A stretch of DNA of 64,000 bases from an uncultured Alphaproteobacteria bacterium (GCA_903934325.1 CAIZNH010000041.1:90187-154186); one strand, 5' to 3'. Positions 23,861 through 33,466 are shown, counted from the first letter of the stretch. Notes: a model not told the origin generated them from the sequence alone. Numbers and translations are program-made.

Positions 23861-24469
23861 TTGGATCTTGTCGGCTTTGCTCTTGCCGTTCTGCTGATCG
23901 AACTGACGCCCGGGCCCAATATGGCGTGGCTTGCAGGCCTTGCCGCCACCGAGGGCCGCCGGGCCGGAATGTCGGCCGTGGCAGGCGTGGCGCTCGGCCT
24001 GCTGGTCAACGGCGTGCTCGCCGCGCTCGGCCTTGCCGCGCTGCTCAAGGCGGTGCCGCAATTGTGGAGCGGCCTGCAATGGGCGGGGGCGGTGATGATG
24101 GTGTTCCTGGCGATCGAGGCATGGCGGGGTTCGCCGCGGAAGGAGCCCCGGCTGGCGCAGGACGGCCTTCACCGCCGCGCATTCCTCACCGGCGCGCTGA
24201 TCAACTTGCTCAATCCCAAGGCCTATATCTTCTTCCTCGTGGTCGCCCCGCAATTCCTCGGCGGCGAGGTGCTGAGCCTTGCCAATGCGCTGACGCTGGC
24301 CGTGGTGAGCGCGGGAATCGCGACGGTGATCCACATCGCTCTCGTGCTGGCCGGGGCCCGCGCCCATGGCTGGCTGGCCGATCCGCGGCACACCTTGTGG
24401 GCGCGGCGGGTGTTTGCCGTGATCATGCTGGCAGTGGCCCTGTCCTTCCTGCTGGCCGACATGGGCTGA
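23861..24469 (+). CDS. LysE/RhtB-family amino-acid exporter
   Basis: A 202-residue inner-membrane protein with about six hydrophobic helices and the family's N-terminal motif ELTPGPNMAWLAG and central NPKAYIFFLVVAP. Members export amino acids or related compounds such as lysine, threonine or homoserine lactone; the substrate here cannot be inferred. Translation starts at a TTG at 23861, supported by GGAGG eight or nine bases upstream and by the conserved start MDLVGFALAVLL; there is no suitable ATG. It is preceded by the thiolase terminator, so it has its own promoter. Confidence 0.85.
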   Translation: MDLVGFALAVLLIELTPGPNMAWLAGLAATEGRRAGMSAVAGVALGLLVNGVLAALGLAALLKAVPQLWSGLQWAGAVMMVFLAIEAWRGSPRKEPRLAQDGLHRRAFLTGALINLLNPKAYIFFLVVAPQFLGGEVLSLANALTLAVVSAGIATVIHIALVLAGARAHGWLADPRHTLWARRVFAVIMLAVALSFLLADMG

Positions 24470-24566
24470 CGTCGATCTCGACGATCTGCGCAAGATGGCG
24501 TATTTCTTGCGCCGCGCGCGCCATTCAGGGGAGAATGGACAAGCCAACCTCTCGGGGGACGTTCCT

Positions 24567-25432
24567 GTGAAACAGTCGCTGATCAATCTGCTGCCGCCCG
24601 CAACTCTGGCCGCGGTGATTGCCTTCTGGGGTCTTGCTCCGCAGGCATGGGTCGATGCGCCCTGGACCATCATGATCGTCGGGCTGGCAGTGATCGCCTT
24701 CGTGCAGCTGCTCGACTGGTGTTCGAACGCCACGAGGGCTGGCGCATCAACCGGCAGGAACTGGTGACCGACGTGTTCTACGTCGCTTTTGGCTACACCG
24801 CCGTCGGCTTTGCCAGCGAGGCGCTGGTCCATTCGCCCCTGCGCGCGCTGAAGGATAGCTGGGGCATCGCCACCCCGTGGCTCGAAGCCAGCCCCTTCCT
24901 TGTGCAGGTGGCGGTGGTGATGTTCACCTTCGAGCTCGGCCAGTACTGGATGCACCGCGCGATGCACAACTGGACACCGCTGTGGCTGACCCATGCGCCG
25001 CACCACCACGTGACGCAGCTGAACGCGATGAAGGGCTTCATCGGCAATCCGATCGAGCTGTTCCTGATCAGCATCGGCATCAACGCCCTGCTCGATGTCG
25101 ATCTGAACGCCCTGTTCGCCGCGATCACCGGCGGCGGTGTGATCGCGACCTATGCCCATGCCAATGTCCGCGCCAACCCGCCGATCTGGTACAGCTTCTT
25201 CTTCACCACCATCCGCCACCACAGCCTGCACCACACCGCGCTGAGCTATGAAGACACGCGCTGCAATTACGGCAACTCGGTGATTGTCTGGGACCGCCTG
25301 TTCGGCACCTTCAAGGAAGGCGAGAGCGAGGTCGTGGGACAGGATGATCGCAAGCGGCTGTCGATCAAGGAGCAGTGGCTGTTCCCGCTGCGCCCGTGGC
25401 TTGAAAAGCGTGAGGGCGCGGCAGAGGGCTGA
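24567..25432 (+). pseudogene. Fatty acid hydroxylase/sterol desaturase family protein, frameshifted
   Basis: The N-terminal frame (GTG at 24567, VKQSLINLLPPATLAAVIAF...) runs to FVQLLDW and then meets a stop 48 bases later. The family continues in another frame from 24722 with FERHEGWRINRQELVTDVFYV. One missing base at 24720-24721 (for example CTG becoming TG) explains the break. The di-iron histidine motifs are all present after it: HRAMH, HHHVTQLN and HHSLHH. The repaired protein, about 289 residues, would be a membrane-bound hydroxylase acting on lipid, sterol or carotenoid. The start codon is uncertain: an ATG at 24495 is also in frame. Confidence 0.82.
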
Positions 25433-25444
25433 GGCGCGCCTGCC

Positions 25445-26695
25445 TTAGCCGGCGTTCGCGGCGATCCATTCCTCCACCACCGGGGCGACCTTGGTGCGCC
25501 AGCGGCTGCCGTTGAAGATGCCGTAGTGTCCGGCGCCTTCCGCCATGTAGTAGCGCTTCTTTTCCTCGGCGAGGTTCGGGGTCAGCTTGAGTGCCGCCTT
25601 GGTCTGGCCGAGGCCTGAGATATCGTCGCGCTCGCCTTCGATCGCCAGCAGCGCGGTGTCGGTGATCGCGGTCAGGTCGACCACCTCGCCCTTGTGGCGG
25701 AACTCGCCCTTGGGGATCGAGTGCTTCTGGAACACCTCTTCCACGGTCTGGAGATAGAACTCCGCCGTCATGTCGCACACCGCGCGATATTCGTCGTAGA
25801 AGGTCTTGGTCGCCTGCGCGCTCGCATCATCGCCCACGGTGAGGTGTTTGAACATCTCGTAGTGGCTCATCATGTGGCTCGAAAGGTTCATGCTCATGAA
25901 GGCCGAAAGCTGCATGAAGCCGGGATAGACGCGGCGGCCAGCGCCGGCATATTTCATCGGCACAGTGGCGATCACGCTCTGGCGGAACCATGCGATCGGG
26001 CGCTGCATCGCCATGTTGTTGACCACGGTGGGGCATTCACGCGTGTCGATCGGGCCGCCCATCATGGTGAGGGTGGCGGGCGTCGCGGGCGACTTGTGAA
26101 GGTTCATCAGCGCGGTCGCGGCAAAGGCGGGCACGCTCGGCTGGCACACAGCCATCATGTGGATGCGCTGGCCGCCGGCTTCCGCATGAATGTGCTCTGC
26201 GAAGTCCATCAGGTAGTCGATGTAATCGTCGAGATCGAACTTCCCCGCGCTCGCCGGCACCATCTTGGCATCGGCCCAGTCGGTGATGAACACCTCCGCG
26301 CTTTCGAGCATCCGCTCCACCGTGCCGCGCAGCAGCGTGGCGTAGTGGCCGCTCATCGGAGCGACGATCAGCAGGCGGGGGCGGTCAGCCGGAGTGCCTT
26401 CCACGCGGAAGCGCAGGAGATCGCCGAAGGGGCGCTTCATCACCACGCTCTGGGTGACGGCATGGGGCTTGCCGTCAATTTCGACGCTGTCGATGCCGAA
26501 TTCGGGCTTGCCATAATGCGCGGTGGCGTGAGCGAAGACATCGAGCGCGCTGGCGGCGAGCGGGCCCATGCCCATGCCGAAGGCGCTCAGCGGATTGGCG
26601 GGGTTGGACAGCATCCCGGCGCTGATCGAGGCGAGCGCGCTGGCGCTGTTCATCCAGCTGCGCTGCAGCTCGTAGGCATGGTAAAGCATCAACAA
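25445..26695 (-). CDS. phaZ: Intracellular polyhydroxyalkanoate (PHB) depolymerase
   Basis: Degrades stored polyhydroxybutyrate granules to hydroxybutyrate units. The 416-residue protein matches the intracellular PhaZ family: it starts MLMLYHAYELQRSWMNSAS and has the lipase-box-like MAVCQPSVPA, in which Cys184 replaces the usual serine nucleophile. It also has an APMSGHYATLLRGTVE segment typical of the family, and no signal peptide, consistent with a cytoplasmic enzyme. It is divergent from an ABC exporter with 175 bp between starts, where a TTGTGC-AAT-GCACAA inverted repeat sits. Confidence 0.93.
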   Translation of the reverse strand: MLMLYHAYELQRSWMNSASALASISAGMLSNPANPLSAFGMGMGPLAASALDVFAHATAHYGKPEFGIDSVEIDGKPHAVTQSVVMKRPFGDLLRFRVEGTPADRPRLLIVAPMSGHYATLLRGTVERMLESAEVFITDWADAKMVPASAGKFDLDDYIDYLMDFAEHIHAEAGGQRIHMMAVCQPSVPAFAATALMNLHKSPATPATLTMMGGPIDTRECPTVVNNMAMQRPIAWFRQSVIATVPMKYAGAGRRVYPGFMQLSAFMSMNLSSHMMSHYEMFKHLTVGDDASAQATKTFYDEYRAVCDMTAEFYLQTVEEVFQKHSIPKGEFRHKGEVVDLTAITDTALLAIEGERDDISGLGQTKAALKLTPNLAEEKKRYYMAEGAGHYGIFNGSRWRTKVAPVVEEWIAANAG

Positions 26696-26771
26696 GACCT
26701 CGAAGCGACGAACATGTCCGGCACCTCATCCCGCGGGCACCTTGAGGCGACAGATGCGCCTTTGCGCCACG

Positions 26772-26786
26772 TTGTGCAATGCACAA
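26772..26786. promoter_or_regulatory. Candidate operator between phaZ and the ABC exporter
   Basis: A perfect inverted repeat TTGTGC-AAT-GCACAA at 26772-26786 is followed by an AT-rich patch (AATATTG). TGC/GCA-rich dyads are typical of PhaR-type PHA regulators, and the site is 77 bp upstream of the phaZ start, but which of the two divergent genes it controls is not known. Confidence 0.4.
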
Positions 26787-26870
26787 TATTGCGCGGCGCA
26801 CACGCGGCGGAGCGTTCTGTTGCTTTTTGCACGTGAAATTCGTGCGCACCGTGGCTAATGCGGCGCAACC

Positions 26871-28748
26871 ATGCACGGCGACACCCCAGACAACACGCGC
26901 CCGGCGGGCGATGGCCCCGAACCGGTGAACGCACCGGCAGGCGCTTTGGCCGACACTCCGGACGTGAGCGAAAGCGAGGCTGACGCCGCGCCCAAGTCGC
27001 GCAGTCTTGCGCCCTTGCGCATGGTGTTCGGCACGGCGCTGCAATACCCGCGCGAGATCGCCTTTGCCCTGCTGGCGCTGGTGATCACCTCGGCGGCGAC
27101 GCTGGCGATCCCCTACCGGTTCAAGGTCATCATCGACGAGGCTTTCGGCGGGTCCGCCACCGCTGATGATATCGCCCACGCCTTCCAGTACCTGCTGATG
27201 ATCGTGCTGATCCTCGGCTTCGGCACCGCGCTGCGGTTCTATTTCGTCAGCTGGCTGGGCGAGCGCGTGGTGGCCGACATCCGCCTGAAGGTGCAGGAGA
27301 ACCTGCTGCGCCTGTCGCCCGGGTTCTACGAGGTCAACAGCCCCAAGGAAATCTCCAGCCGGATGACCAGCGACACCGCGATCATCGAGAATGTGGTGGG
27401 CACCACGGTCTCGGTGGCGCTGCGCAATTCGCTGACCGCGCTTGGCGGCATCGGACTGCTGATCTTTCTCGCACCCTCGCTGACGCTGGGGTTGCTGATC
27501 GGCATTCCGATCGTGATTGCCCCGATCGTGTTTTTCGGCCGCAAGATCCGCGCAGTCTCGCGCTCCAGCCAGGACCGGATCGCGGACGTGGGCGCCTATG
27601 TCACCGAAGTGCTCTCGGCGATGAAGATCGTACAGAGCTTCGGGCAGGAGACGCGCGAGGGCGAGCGGTTTGCAGGCGTGGTCGAGGAGACCTTCGCCAT
27701 CGCCCGGCGGCGCATCATCCTGCGCGCGGCGATGACGTCGGTGGTGATCGTGCTGGTGTTCGGTGCGATCACGCTGGCGATGTGGCGCGGCGCGCTGGCC
27801 GTCAACGAGGGCACGATTACCCCGGGCGACATGGGCTTCTTCGTCTTTACCGGCGTGCTGGTGGCAGGCGCGCTGGGCGCTTTGACGGAAGTCTATGGCG
27901 ATCTGCTGCGCGGTGCTGGCGCGGCGAGCCGACTGGCCGAACTGCTCGAAGCCAAGCCCGAGATTGCGCCCCCGGCTCGGCCTGAACGCCTGCCCGAGCC
28001 CGCGCGCGGCAGCCTGTCCTTCCGCAATGTCACCTTCCGCTATCCGGCACGGCCTGAAACCGCCGCGCTCAAGGACTTCACGCTCGAGATCGAACCGGGA
28101 GAGACCATCGCGATTGTCGGCCCGTCGGGGGCAGGCAAGTCGACGATCTTCCAGCTGGTCGAGCGGTTCTATGATCCGCAGGCCGGCACCATCCGTCTCG
28201 ACGGCGTGCCACTGACCAGCGCCGACCCGGCCGATATCCGCGCCCGTCTGGCGCTGGTGCCACAGGACGGAGTGCTGTTCAGCGCCAATGCGCGTGACAA
28301 TCTGCGCTACGGCCAGTGGGACGCCAGCGACGAGGATATCTGGCAGGCCGCCCGCGCCGCCAATGCCGAGAGTTTCCTGCGCGCCCTGCCGCAGGGCCTC
28401 GACACCTATCTGGGCGAGGGCGGGACGCAGCTGTCCGGCGGCCAGCAACAGCGCGTCGCGATTGCCCGCGCGCTGCTGCGCGATGCGCCGATCCTGCTGC
28501 TCGACGAGGCGACCAGCGCGCTGGATGCCGAGAGCGAGCAGCTCGTCCAGCAGGCGCTCGAAGGCCTGATGCAGAACCGCACGACGCTGGTGATCGCTCA
28601 CCGCCTTGCCACGGTGCGCGCGGCTGACCGGATCGTGGTGCTCGATGAAGGCCGGATCGTCGAACAGGGCACGCATGAGGTGCTGAGCAAGGCGGGCGGT
28701 CTCTACGCGCGCCTCGCAAGGCTCCAGTTCGCTGCCGACGCGGCGTAG
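26871..28748 (+). CDS. ABC exporter, fused membrane and ATPase domains (ABCB/MsbA type)
   Basis: A 625-residue half-transporter that should form a homodimer in the inner membrane. The N-terminal six-helix exporter domain spans about 45-345. The ATPase domain follows with Walker A GPSGAGKST (about 417-425), the signature LSGGQQQR (about 521), Walker B ILLLDEAT and the H-loop AHR. Such proteins export lipids, drugs or peptides; the cargo is not evident. It starts with an acidic, Pro-rich cytoplasmic tail. It diverges from phaZ and is followed by a dispersed repeat copy. Confidence 0.92.
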   Translation: MHGDTPDNTRPAGDGPEPVNAPAGALADTPDVSESEADAAPKSRSLAPLRMVFGTALQYPREIAFALLALVITSAATLAIPYRFKVIIDEAFGGSATADDIAHAFQYLLMIVLILGFGTALRFYFVSWLGERVVADIRLKVQENLLRLSPGFYEVNSPKEISSRMTSDTAIIENVVGTTVSVALRNSLTALGGIGLLIFLAPSLTLGLLIGIPIVIAPIVFFGRKIRAVSRSSQDRIADVGAYVTEVLSAMKIVQSFGQETREGERFAGVVEETFAIARRRIILRAAMTSVVIVLVFGAITLAMWRGALAVNEGTITPGDMGFFVFTGVLVAGALGALTEVYGDLLRGAGAASRLAELLEAKPEIAPPARPERLPEPARGSLSFRNVTFRYPARPETAALKDFTLEIEPGETIAIVGPSGAGKSTIFQLVERFYDPQAGTIRLDGVPLTSADPADIRARLALVPQDGVLFSANARDNLRYGQWDASDEDIWQAARAANAESFLRALPQGLDTYLGEGGTQLSGGQQQRVAIARALLRDAPILLLDEATSALDAESEQLVQQALEGLMQNRTTLVIAHRLATVRAADRIVVLDEGRIVEQGTHEVLSKAGGLYARLARLQFAADAA

Positions 28749-28754
28749 TTTCTG

Positions 28755-28803
28755 GGTTCGCTCGCGCGAACCGCAGACCTCCCTCCCCGCCTCCCCGCGC
28801 CCT
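28755..28803. repeat. CAGACC-type dispersed repeat, short copy
   Basis: Directly after the ABC exporter stop there is a hairpin GGTTCG/CGAACC (28755-28772), then CAGACCTCCC with a run of CCCCGCC-type C-rich sequence. The same order of hairpin, CAGACCTCCC and C-rich arm occurs at 63924 onwards and, in mirror image, at 56463-56568. This copy lacks the AT-rich centre and second arm. Confidence 0.65.
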
Positions 28804-28909
28804 TAATCGACGAACCGCACCCACGCTCGACGAAGCGCAACCTTTCGTGGGACGAGGCGTTAGGAGTGCTGCTCGCAGATTTCTGCACCAGCTCTCGGGG
28901 ACACACCAC

Positions 28910-31078
28910 ATGATCCACAAGACCGCCTTGATCGGCGCCAGCCTATTCGCGCTTGCGCTGGCTGCGCCTGCCTTCGCCAATGACGACGCCCATGATCACG
29001 CTGCCGAGACGCAGCTGGCCCAAGGTGAGCCTGCCGCTTCGTCCCTGCCGACCATGAGCTTTGGCAGCTGGGGCTTCGATCCCGCTCTGCTGGCCGCCGA
29101 TGTGAAGCCGCGGGACGATTTCAACGCCTATGCCAACCAGCGCTGGATCGATGCCAACCCGCTGCCGCCCGAATTCAGCCGCATCGGCGCCTTCGTGCTG
29201 CTCGGCGAAAAGAGCACCTATGACGTCAAGGCGCTGATGGACGAGCTGGCGGCAAAGGACGCCGCCACCCTCTCTGCCGACGAGCGTCGCATCCTCGACG
29301 CTTACAGTGCCTATCTCGATACCGCGGCCATCGAGGCTGCGGGCCTTGCCCCGGCCAAGCCCTATCTCGACCGGATCATGGCCGCGAAGAGCCTCGATGA
29401 TCTCGCCATGCTGTGGGCCGAGCCCGGCTATGCCAGCCCGATCGGCGGCGGCGTGGGGATCGACGCCAAGCAGCCCGATCGCCACATCGCCAGCGTCGGC
29501 TTCGGCGGGCTCGGCCTGCCCGACCGCGATTACTATCTCGACACCTCGGAAAAGGGCGTCGCGATCCAGAACAAGTACAAGTCCTATCTCGCCTTCCTGC
29601 TGGGCGAAGCGGGCTATGCAGATCCCGAGGCGCAGGCCGCGGGAATCTATGCCTTCGAGGACAAGATCGCCCGCACCGTCGCGTGGGACCGCGCCGTGCG
29701 CCGCAACCGCGATCTGACCTACAATCTGCTCACCGCAGAGGAACTGGCTGCGATCAGCGGCAAGGTGCCGGTCACCGCGATGCTGGAGAAGATCGGGATT
29801 GCCGGCAGCCCCGGCTTCGTCGTCAGCCTGATGCCGCCCACGGCCGAGGAAGTGACTGCGCTCAAGCTCGATGCCGCCACCCTCGCCAAGATCGGCACCG
29901 GCGTGCCGGGCATGCTCGCGCTTCTGGGCGAAACCCCGGTCGAAACGCTGAAGGCGTGGATGGTCAAGGAAATGCTCTCGTCCAACGCGGCGGTGCTGCC
30001 CAAGCGGTTCGACGATGCGAGCTTCGAATTCTTCGGCAAGACCCTGCGCGGCACCCCCGAACAGCGCCCGCGCTGGAAGCGTGCCATCGGCGAGTCCGAA
30101 GGCCTCTTGGGCGAGCTCATCGGCAAGGCCTATGTCGCGCGCTACTTCCCGCCCGAAAACAAGGCGGCGATGGACGAGCTGGTCGCGAACCTGCGCGTAG
30201 CTCTGGGTCAGTCGATCGACGAGATCACCTGGATGGGCGCCGAGACCAAGACCCAGGCCCATGCCAAGCTCGCCAGCTTCGATCCCAAGATCGGCTATCG
30301 CCCGAACCTTGAGACCTATGAAGGCCTCGAAATCATCGCCGGCAACCCGATTGCCAACCGCATGGCGGCGGCCAAGTGGGGTCAGGCCGACAATGTCGCC
30401 AAGCTTGGCCAGCCGATCGACCGCACCGAATGGGGCATGCTGCCGCAGACGGTGAACGCCTATTACAACTCGGTGAAGAACGAGATCGTCTTCCCGGCGG
30501 GGATCCTCCAGCAGCCGTTCTTCGCGCTGACCAACGACATCGCGGTCAATTATGGCGCGATTGGCGGCGTGATCGGCCATGAAATGGGCCACGGCTTCGA
30601 CGATCAGGGCTCCAAGTCCGACGCCAGCGGCGCGCTGCGCAACTGGTGGACTGAAGCCGACCGCGCGGCCTTTGACGGGCTCGGCAATGCGCTGGTGGCG
30701 CAGTATAATGCCTTCTGCCCGCTTGATGAAGGCAAGACCTGCGTCAATGGCCGCCTGACACTGGGCGAGAATATCGGCGACGTCGGCGGGCTTTCGATGG
30801 CCTACCGCGCCTACAAGCTCGCCACCAAGGGCAAGGACGTGCCGGTGATCGACGGCCTCACCGGTGATCAGCGCTTCTTCCTCGCCTGGGCGCAGGTATG
30901 GCGTTCGACCCAGCGCGAGGAGAACTACCGCAACCGCCTGCGCACCGACAGCCACAGCCCCGAGGAATACCGGGTCAACGGCGTCGTGCGGAACCTCGAC
31001 GAATGGTACAAGGCCTTCAACGTGAAGCCGGGCGACAAGCTCTACCTGTCGCCGGAAAAGCGCGTGCGCATCTGGTAA
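28910..31078 (+). CDS. M13-family (neprilysin-like) metallopeptidase, exported
   Basis: A 722-residue zinc endopeptidase with a signal peptide (MIHKTALIGASLFALALAAPAFA). The zinc site is HEMGH at about residue 557-561, with the third ligand in the GENIGDVGG motif, and the substrate-binding NAYYN and CXXW-type C-terminal region are recognisable. Members are oligopeptidases of the periplasm or outer surface. The ATG at 28910 was chosen because it begins the signal peptide. A 12-bp stem terminator at 31253-31284 closes the unit. Confidence 0.93.
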   Translation: MIHKTALIGASLFALALAAPAFANDDAHDHAAETQLAQGEPAASSLPTMSFGSWGFDPALLAADVKPRDDFNAYANQRWIDANPLPPEFSRIGAFVLLGEKSTYDVKALMDELAAKDAATLSADERRILDAYSAYLDTAAIEAAGLAPAKPYLDRIMAAKSLDDLAMLWAEPGYASPIGGGVGIDAKQPDRHIASVGFGGLGLPDRDYYLDTSEKGVAIQNKYKSYLAFLLGEAGYADPEAQAAGIYAFEDKIARTVAWDRAVRRNRDLTYNLLTAEELAAISGKVPVTAMLEKIGIAGSPGFVVSLMPPTAEEVTALKLDAATLAKIGTGVPGMLALLGETPVETLKAWMVKEMLSSNAAVLPKRFDDASFEFFGKTLRGTPEQRPRWKRAIGESEGLLGELIGKAYVARYFPPENKAAMDELVANLRVALGQSIDEITWMGAETKTQAHAKLASFDPKIGYRPNLETYEGLEIIAGNPIANRMAAAKWGQADNVAKLGQPIDRTEWGMLPQTVNAYYNSVKNEIVFPAGILQQPFFALTNDIAVNYGAIGGVIGHEMGHGFDDQGSKSDASGALRNWWTEADRAAFDGLGNALVAQYNAFCPLDEGKTCVNGRLTLGENIGDVGGLSMAYRAYKLATKGKDVPVIDGLTGDQRFFLAWAQVWRSTQREENYRNRLRTDSHSPEEYRVNGVVRNLDEWYKAFNVKPGDKLYLSPEKRVRIW

Positions 31079-31145
31079 GGGAGCCTTTGATTGCGGGGCC
31101 GCCTCCGCGGCCCAGTCCTCGGTGAGTCCTTGTTGGCCTACCGCT

Positions 31146-31222
31146 TCGCTACTTGAGGCCGGGTTTTCTCCCGCTACGCTCCGGGCACCTGCGGCTCGCG
31201 CGCGTGCGCTCGCGGCCCGTCC
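31146..31222 (-). repeat. Structured GC-rich intergenic repeat (GCAAGCGC family), inverted copy
   Basis: This lies between the M13 peptidase stop and its terminator. Positions 31188-31222 are identical over 35 bases to the reverse complement of 51523-51557, the best-preserved part of the repeat. The rest diverges. It is oriented opposite to the other copies at 37668, 44556 and 51512. Confidence 0.8.
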
Positions 31223-31252
31223 TGTGGCGGGGCCGGGCGGCACATGTCTCGG

Positions 31253-31284
31253 AAGGCCCGCTCCCCTGCCGGAGCGGGCCTTTT
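31253..31284 (+). terminator. Rho-independent terminator
   Basis: A 12-bp perfect stem AAGGCCCGCTCC/GGAGCGGGCCTT (31253-31264 with 31271-31282) is followed by TTTTGGTTTG counting from the end of the stem. It terminates the M13 peptidase transcript before uppP. Confidence 0.9.
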
Positions 31285-31324
31285 GGTTTGACTTGGCCGT
31301 CTCACTCGTCAAAGCCCTGCGCCC

Positions 31325-32128
31325 ATGACCGATACCTTAGCCGCGATCCTGCTCGGCATCCTTGAAGGGCTGACCGAATTCCTGCCCGTGTCCTCGACCG
31401 GGCACCTGATCCTTGCCACCGAACTGCTCGGGTTCAATCAGGATGACTGGGAGGTCTTCAACATCGCCATCCAGCCCGCCGCGATCCTCGCGATCGTGGT
31501 GCTTTACTGGCGCACCTTCTGGGATGTGGCAAAAGGCCTGCTGGGCTTCGAAAAGGGCGCGCTGTCCTTCGTGGGCAACCTGCTGGTCGCCTTCTTCCCG
31601 GCGGTGCTGCTGGGGCTTGCATTCGGCGATGTCATTCAGGCGATGCTCGGCAATGCGGTGCTGGTGTGCTGGTCGCTGATCATCGGCGGGGTGGCGATCC
31701 TTGCCATCGAACGCTGGGCCAATCCTCCTGCGGTCGGACCGGGCGTCGCCGGGGTGCCGCTGCGCACCGCGGTTCTGATCGGCCTGGTCCAGTGCCTTGC
31801 GATGATCCCCGGGGTCAGCCGCTCGGGCGCGACGATCCTCGGCGCGATGGCCTTCGGGGTCGACCGCAAGACCGCCGCCGAATTCAGCTTCTTCCTCGCC
31901 GTGCCGACCTTGAGCGGGGCGACGGTCTACCAGATGGCCAAGCACGCCACCGCGCTCACCACCCGCGATTTCGAGCTGATCGCGATTGGCTCGGTGGTCG
32001 GCTTCGTGACCGCGCTGGTGGTGGTCAAGCTGTTCGTCGCGGTGGTGACCCGCATCGGCTTTGCGCCCTTCGCCTGGTATCGCATCATCGTCGGCGGCGC
32101 TGCGCTGGCGTGGCTCTCGCTGCGATAA
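31325..32128 (+). CDS. uppP: Undecaprenyl-diphosphate phosphatase
   Basis: Recycles the lipid carrier for peptidoglycan and polysaccharide by removing one phosphate from undecaprenyl diphosphate; also called BacA because extra copies raise bacitracin resistance. The 267-residue inner-membrane protein has the two active-site blocks, LEGLTEFLPVSSTGHL with the catalytic Glu, and GVSRSGATI with the catalytic Arg/Ser, and about eight hydrophobic helices. A strong terminator separates it from the upstream peptidase. Confidence 0.95.
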   Translation: MTDTLAAILLGILEGLTEFLPVSSTGHLILATELLGFNQDDWEVFNIAIQPAAILAIVVLYWRTFWDVAKGLLGFEKGALSFVGNLLVAFFPAVLLGLAFGDVIQAMLGNAVLVCWSLIIGGVAILAIERWANPPAVGPGVAGVPLRTAVLIGLVQCLAMIPGVSRSGATILGAMAFGVDRKTAAEFSFFLAVPTLSGATVYQMAKHATALTTRDFELIAIGSVVGFVTALVVVKLFVAVVTRIGFAPFAWYRIIVGGAALAWLSLR

Positions 32129-32214
32129 GCGTCCCGCCTTCGGAACCACCTGCCTCCACGCTGGTTTGGGAGTCGGACCGGCCGCAGCCGGCAAAGCTGG
32201 AGTTGCAGGAAATA

Positions 32215-32472
32215 ATGGCGTTACTGGTGCTGATTGTGTTGGGGGCAACCATGGGCTGGATGGCCTCGATCCTCGCGCGCAGCGAGGCACCGGGGACGAT
32301 TCTGCGCCAGATCGCTCTTGGCGTTGCCGTGTCGGTGGTGGCCGGTGAAATCGCCAACGACGGCACGATGATCGGCAGCCTGTCCTTCCTCAGTCTCGGC
32401 GTGGCGCTGGCGGCCACGGGCGCCGCGCTGGTGCTCTACAATGCCGTCGCCCGCCGCCGGATCAGGGCCTAG
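32215..32472 (+). CDS. Small membrane protein, GlsB/YeaQ/YmgE-like
   Basis: An 85-residue protein, almost entirely hydrophobic, with three predicted helices and Gly-rich turns in the style of the transglycosylase-associated (YeaQ/YmgE) family: MALLVLIVLGATMGWMASIL and later GVAVSVVAGEIANDGTMIG. The assignment is by overall pattern, not a strict motif. AGGA lies seven bases before the ATG. Its stop overlaps the stop of the convergent phhA gene in the palindrome CTAG (32469-32472). Confidence 0.7.
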   Translation: MALLVLIVLGATMGWMASILARSEAPGTILRQIALGVAVSVVAGEIANDGTMIGSLSFLSLGVALAATGAALVLYNAVARRRIRA

Positions 32473-33410
32473 ACAGGCACCGCTCCGCTGCCCCGGCCGC
32501 CGCGCAGATGATATTCCTGCGTGCCCCCGTGCAGCACATTATCGACATCAATCACCGCCGAATTAGCATAGGTGAAGCCCGCCGGAAGGCTGCGATAGAG
32601 CCGGTCAAAATCGCGCTCCACCGTCTGGCGGTAGAGATCGGCAAAGCTCTCGATCACGAAATATGTCGGCTGCAGATCGCTGATCACGTAATCGGTGCGC
32701 ATCACGCGGTCGACATTGAGCATGATGCGGTTGGGGCTCCCCGCCTCCACCGCAAAGCGCGCCTCGGTCGGCCCTGACAGGATCCCCGCGCCATAGGCCC
32801 GCACGTCGCCCGGGGCCTCCTCGATCAGGCCGAACTCCACCGTGTACCAGTAGAGCGCGCCCAGCGCCTTCAGCCGGTTGTAGCGCATCGCCTTCCACCC
32901 GGCGCGGCCATATTCCTGCATGTAGTCGGCATAGACCGGATCGGTCAGCATCGGCACATGGCCGAACACGTCGTGGAAGACGTCGGGCTCCTGGATATAG
33001 TCGAAGGTCTCGCGCGTGCGGATGAAGTTGCCCGCCGGAAAGCGGCGGTTGGCAAGGTGCCAGAAGAACACGTGATCGGGGATCAGCATGGGGACGGGCA
33101 CCACGCTCCATCCGGTGAGGCTGCCCAGTTCTTCCGACAGCTTGCCGAATTCGGGGATGCCCCCGCGCGACAGATCGAGCTTCTCCAGCCCCGCCATGAA
33201 GGCCGAGCACGCGCGCCCCGGGAGCACCTCCATCTGGCGCGCGAAGAGATCGTCCCACACGCGGTGATCATCGGCGCTGTAATTGGTCTGCGCGGGCTCG
33301 AGCCAGTCCTCGCCGACATGCGCGGGGCGCGCGAGCGGCGCGGTGAAGACATCCGCGGCCATGTCTGGCAAGGTGGCAAAGTCGGGCTGGGGGTCTGCAA
33401 GTGTCGCCAT
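32469..33410 (-). CDS. phhA: Phenylalanine-4-hydroxylase
   Basis: Converts phenylalanine to tyrosine with a pterin cofactor and non-haem iron. The 313-residue bacterial-type enzyme shows the facial triad: His146 and His151 in FHDVFGHVP and Glu192 in YWYTVEFGL, at the correct spacing for aromatic amino-acid hydroxylases. The ATG at 33410 is preferred to a TTG start at 33464 because it begins the expected MATLADPQ segment. It is divergent from a PPK2 gene (57 bp between starts) and convergent with the small membrane protein. Confidence 0.94.
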   Translation of the reverse strand: MATLADPQPDFATLPDMAADVFTAPLARPAHVGEDWLEPAQTNYSADDHRVWDDLFARQMEVLPGRACSAFMAGLEKLDLSRGGIPEFGKLSEELGSLTGWSVVPVPMLIPDHVFFWHLANRRFPAGNFIRTRETFDYIQEPDVFHDVFGHVPMLTDPVYADYMQEYGRAGWKAMRYNRLKALGALYWYTVEFGLIEEAPGDVRAYGAGILSGPTEARFAVEAGSPNRIMLNVDRVMRTDYVISDLQPTYFVIESFADLYRQTVERDFDRLYRSLPAGFTYANSAVIDVDNVLHGGTQEYHLRGGRGSGAVPV

Positions 33411-33466
33411 GTCGTTGCAGATGATACTATCTCCCGCAGGCTGCGGCAACCGAAGGGGAGGCAATC

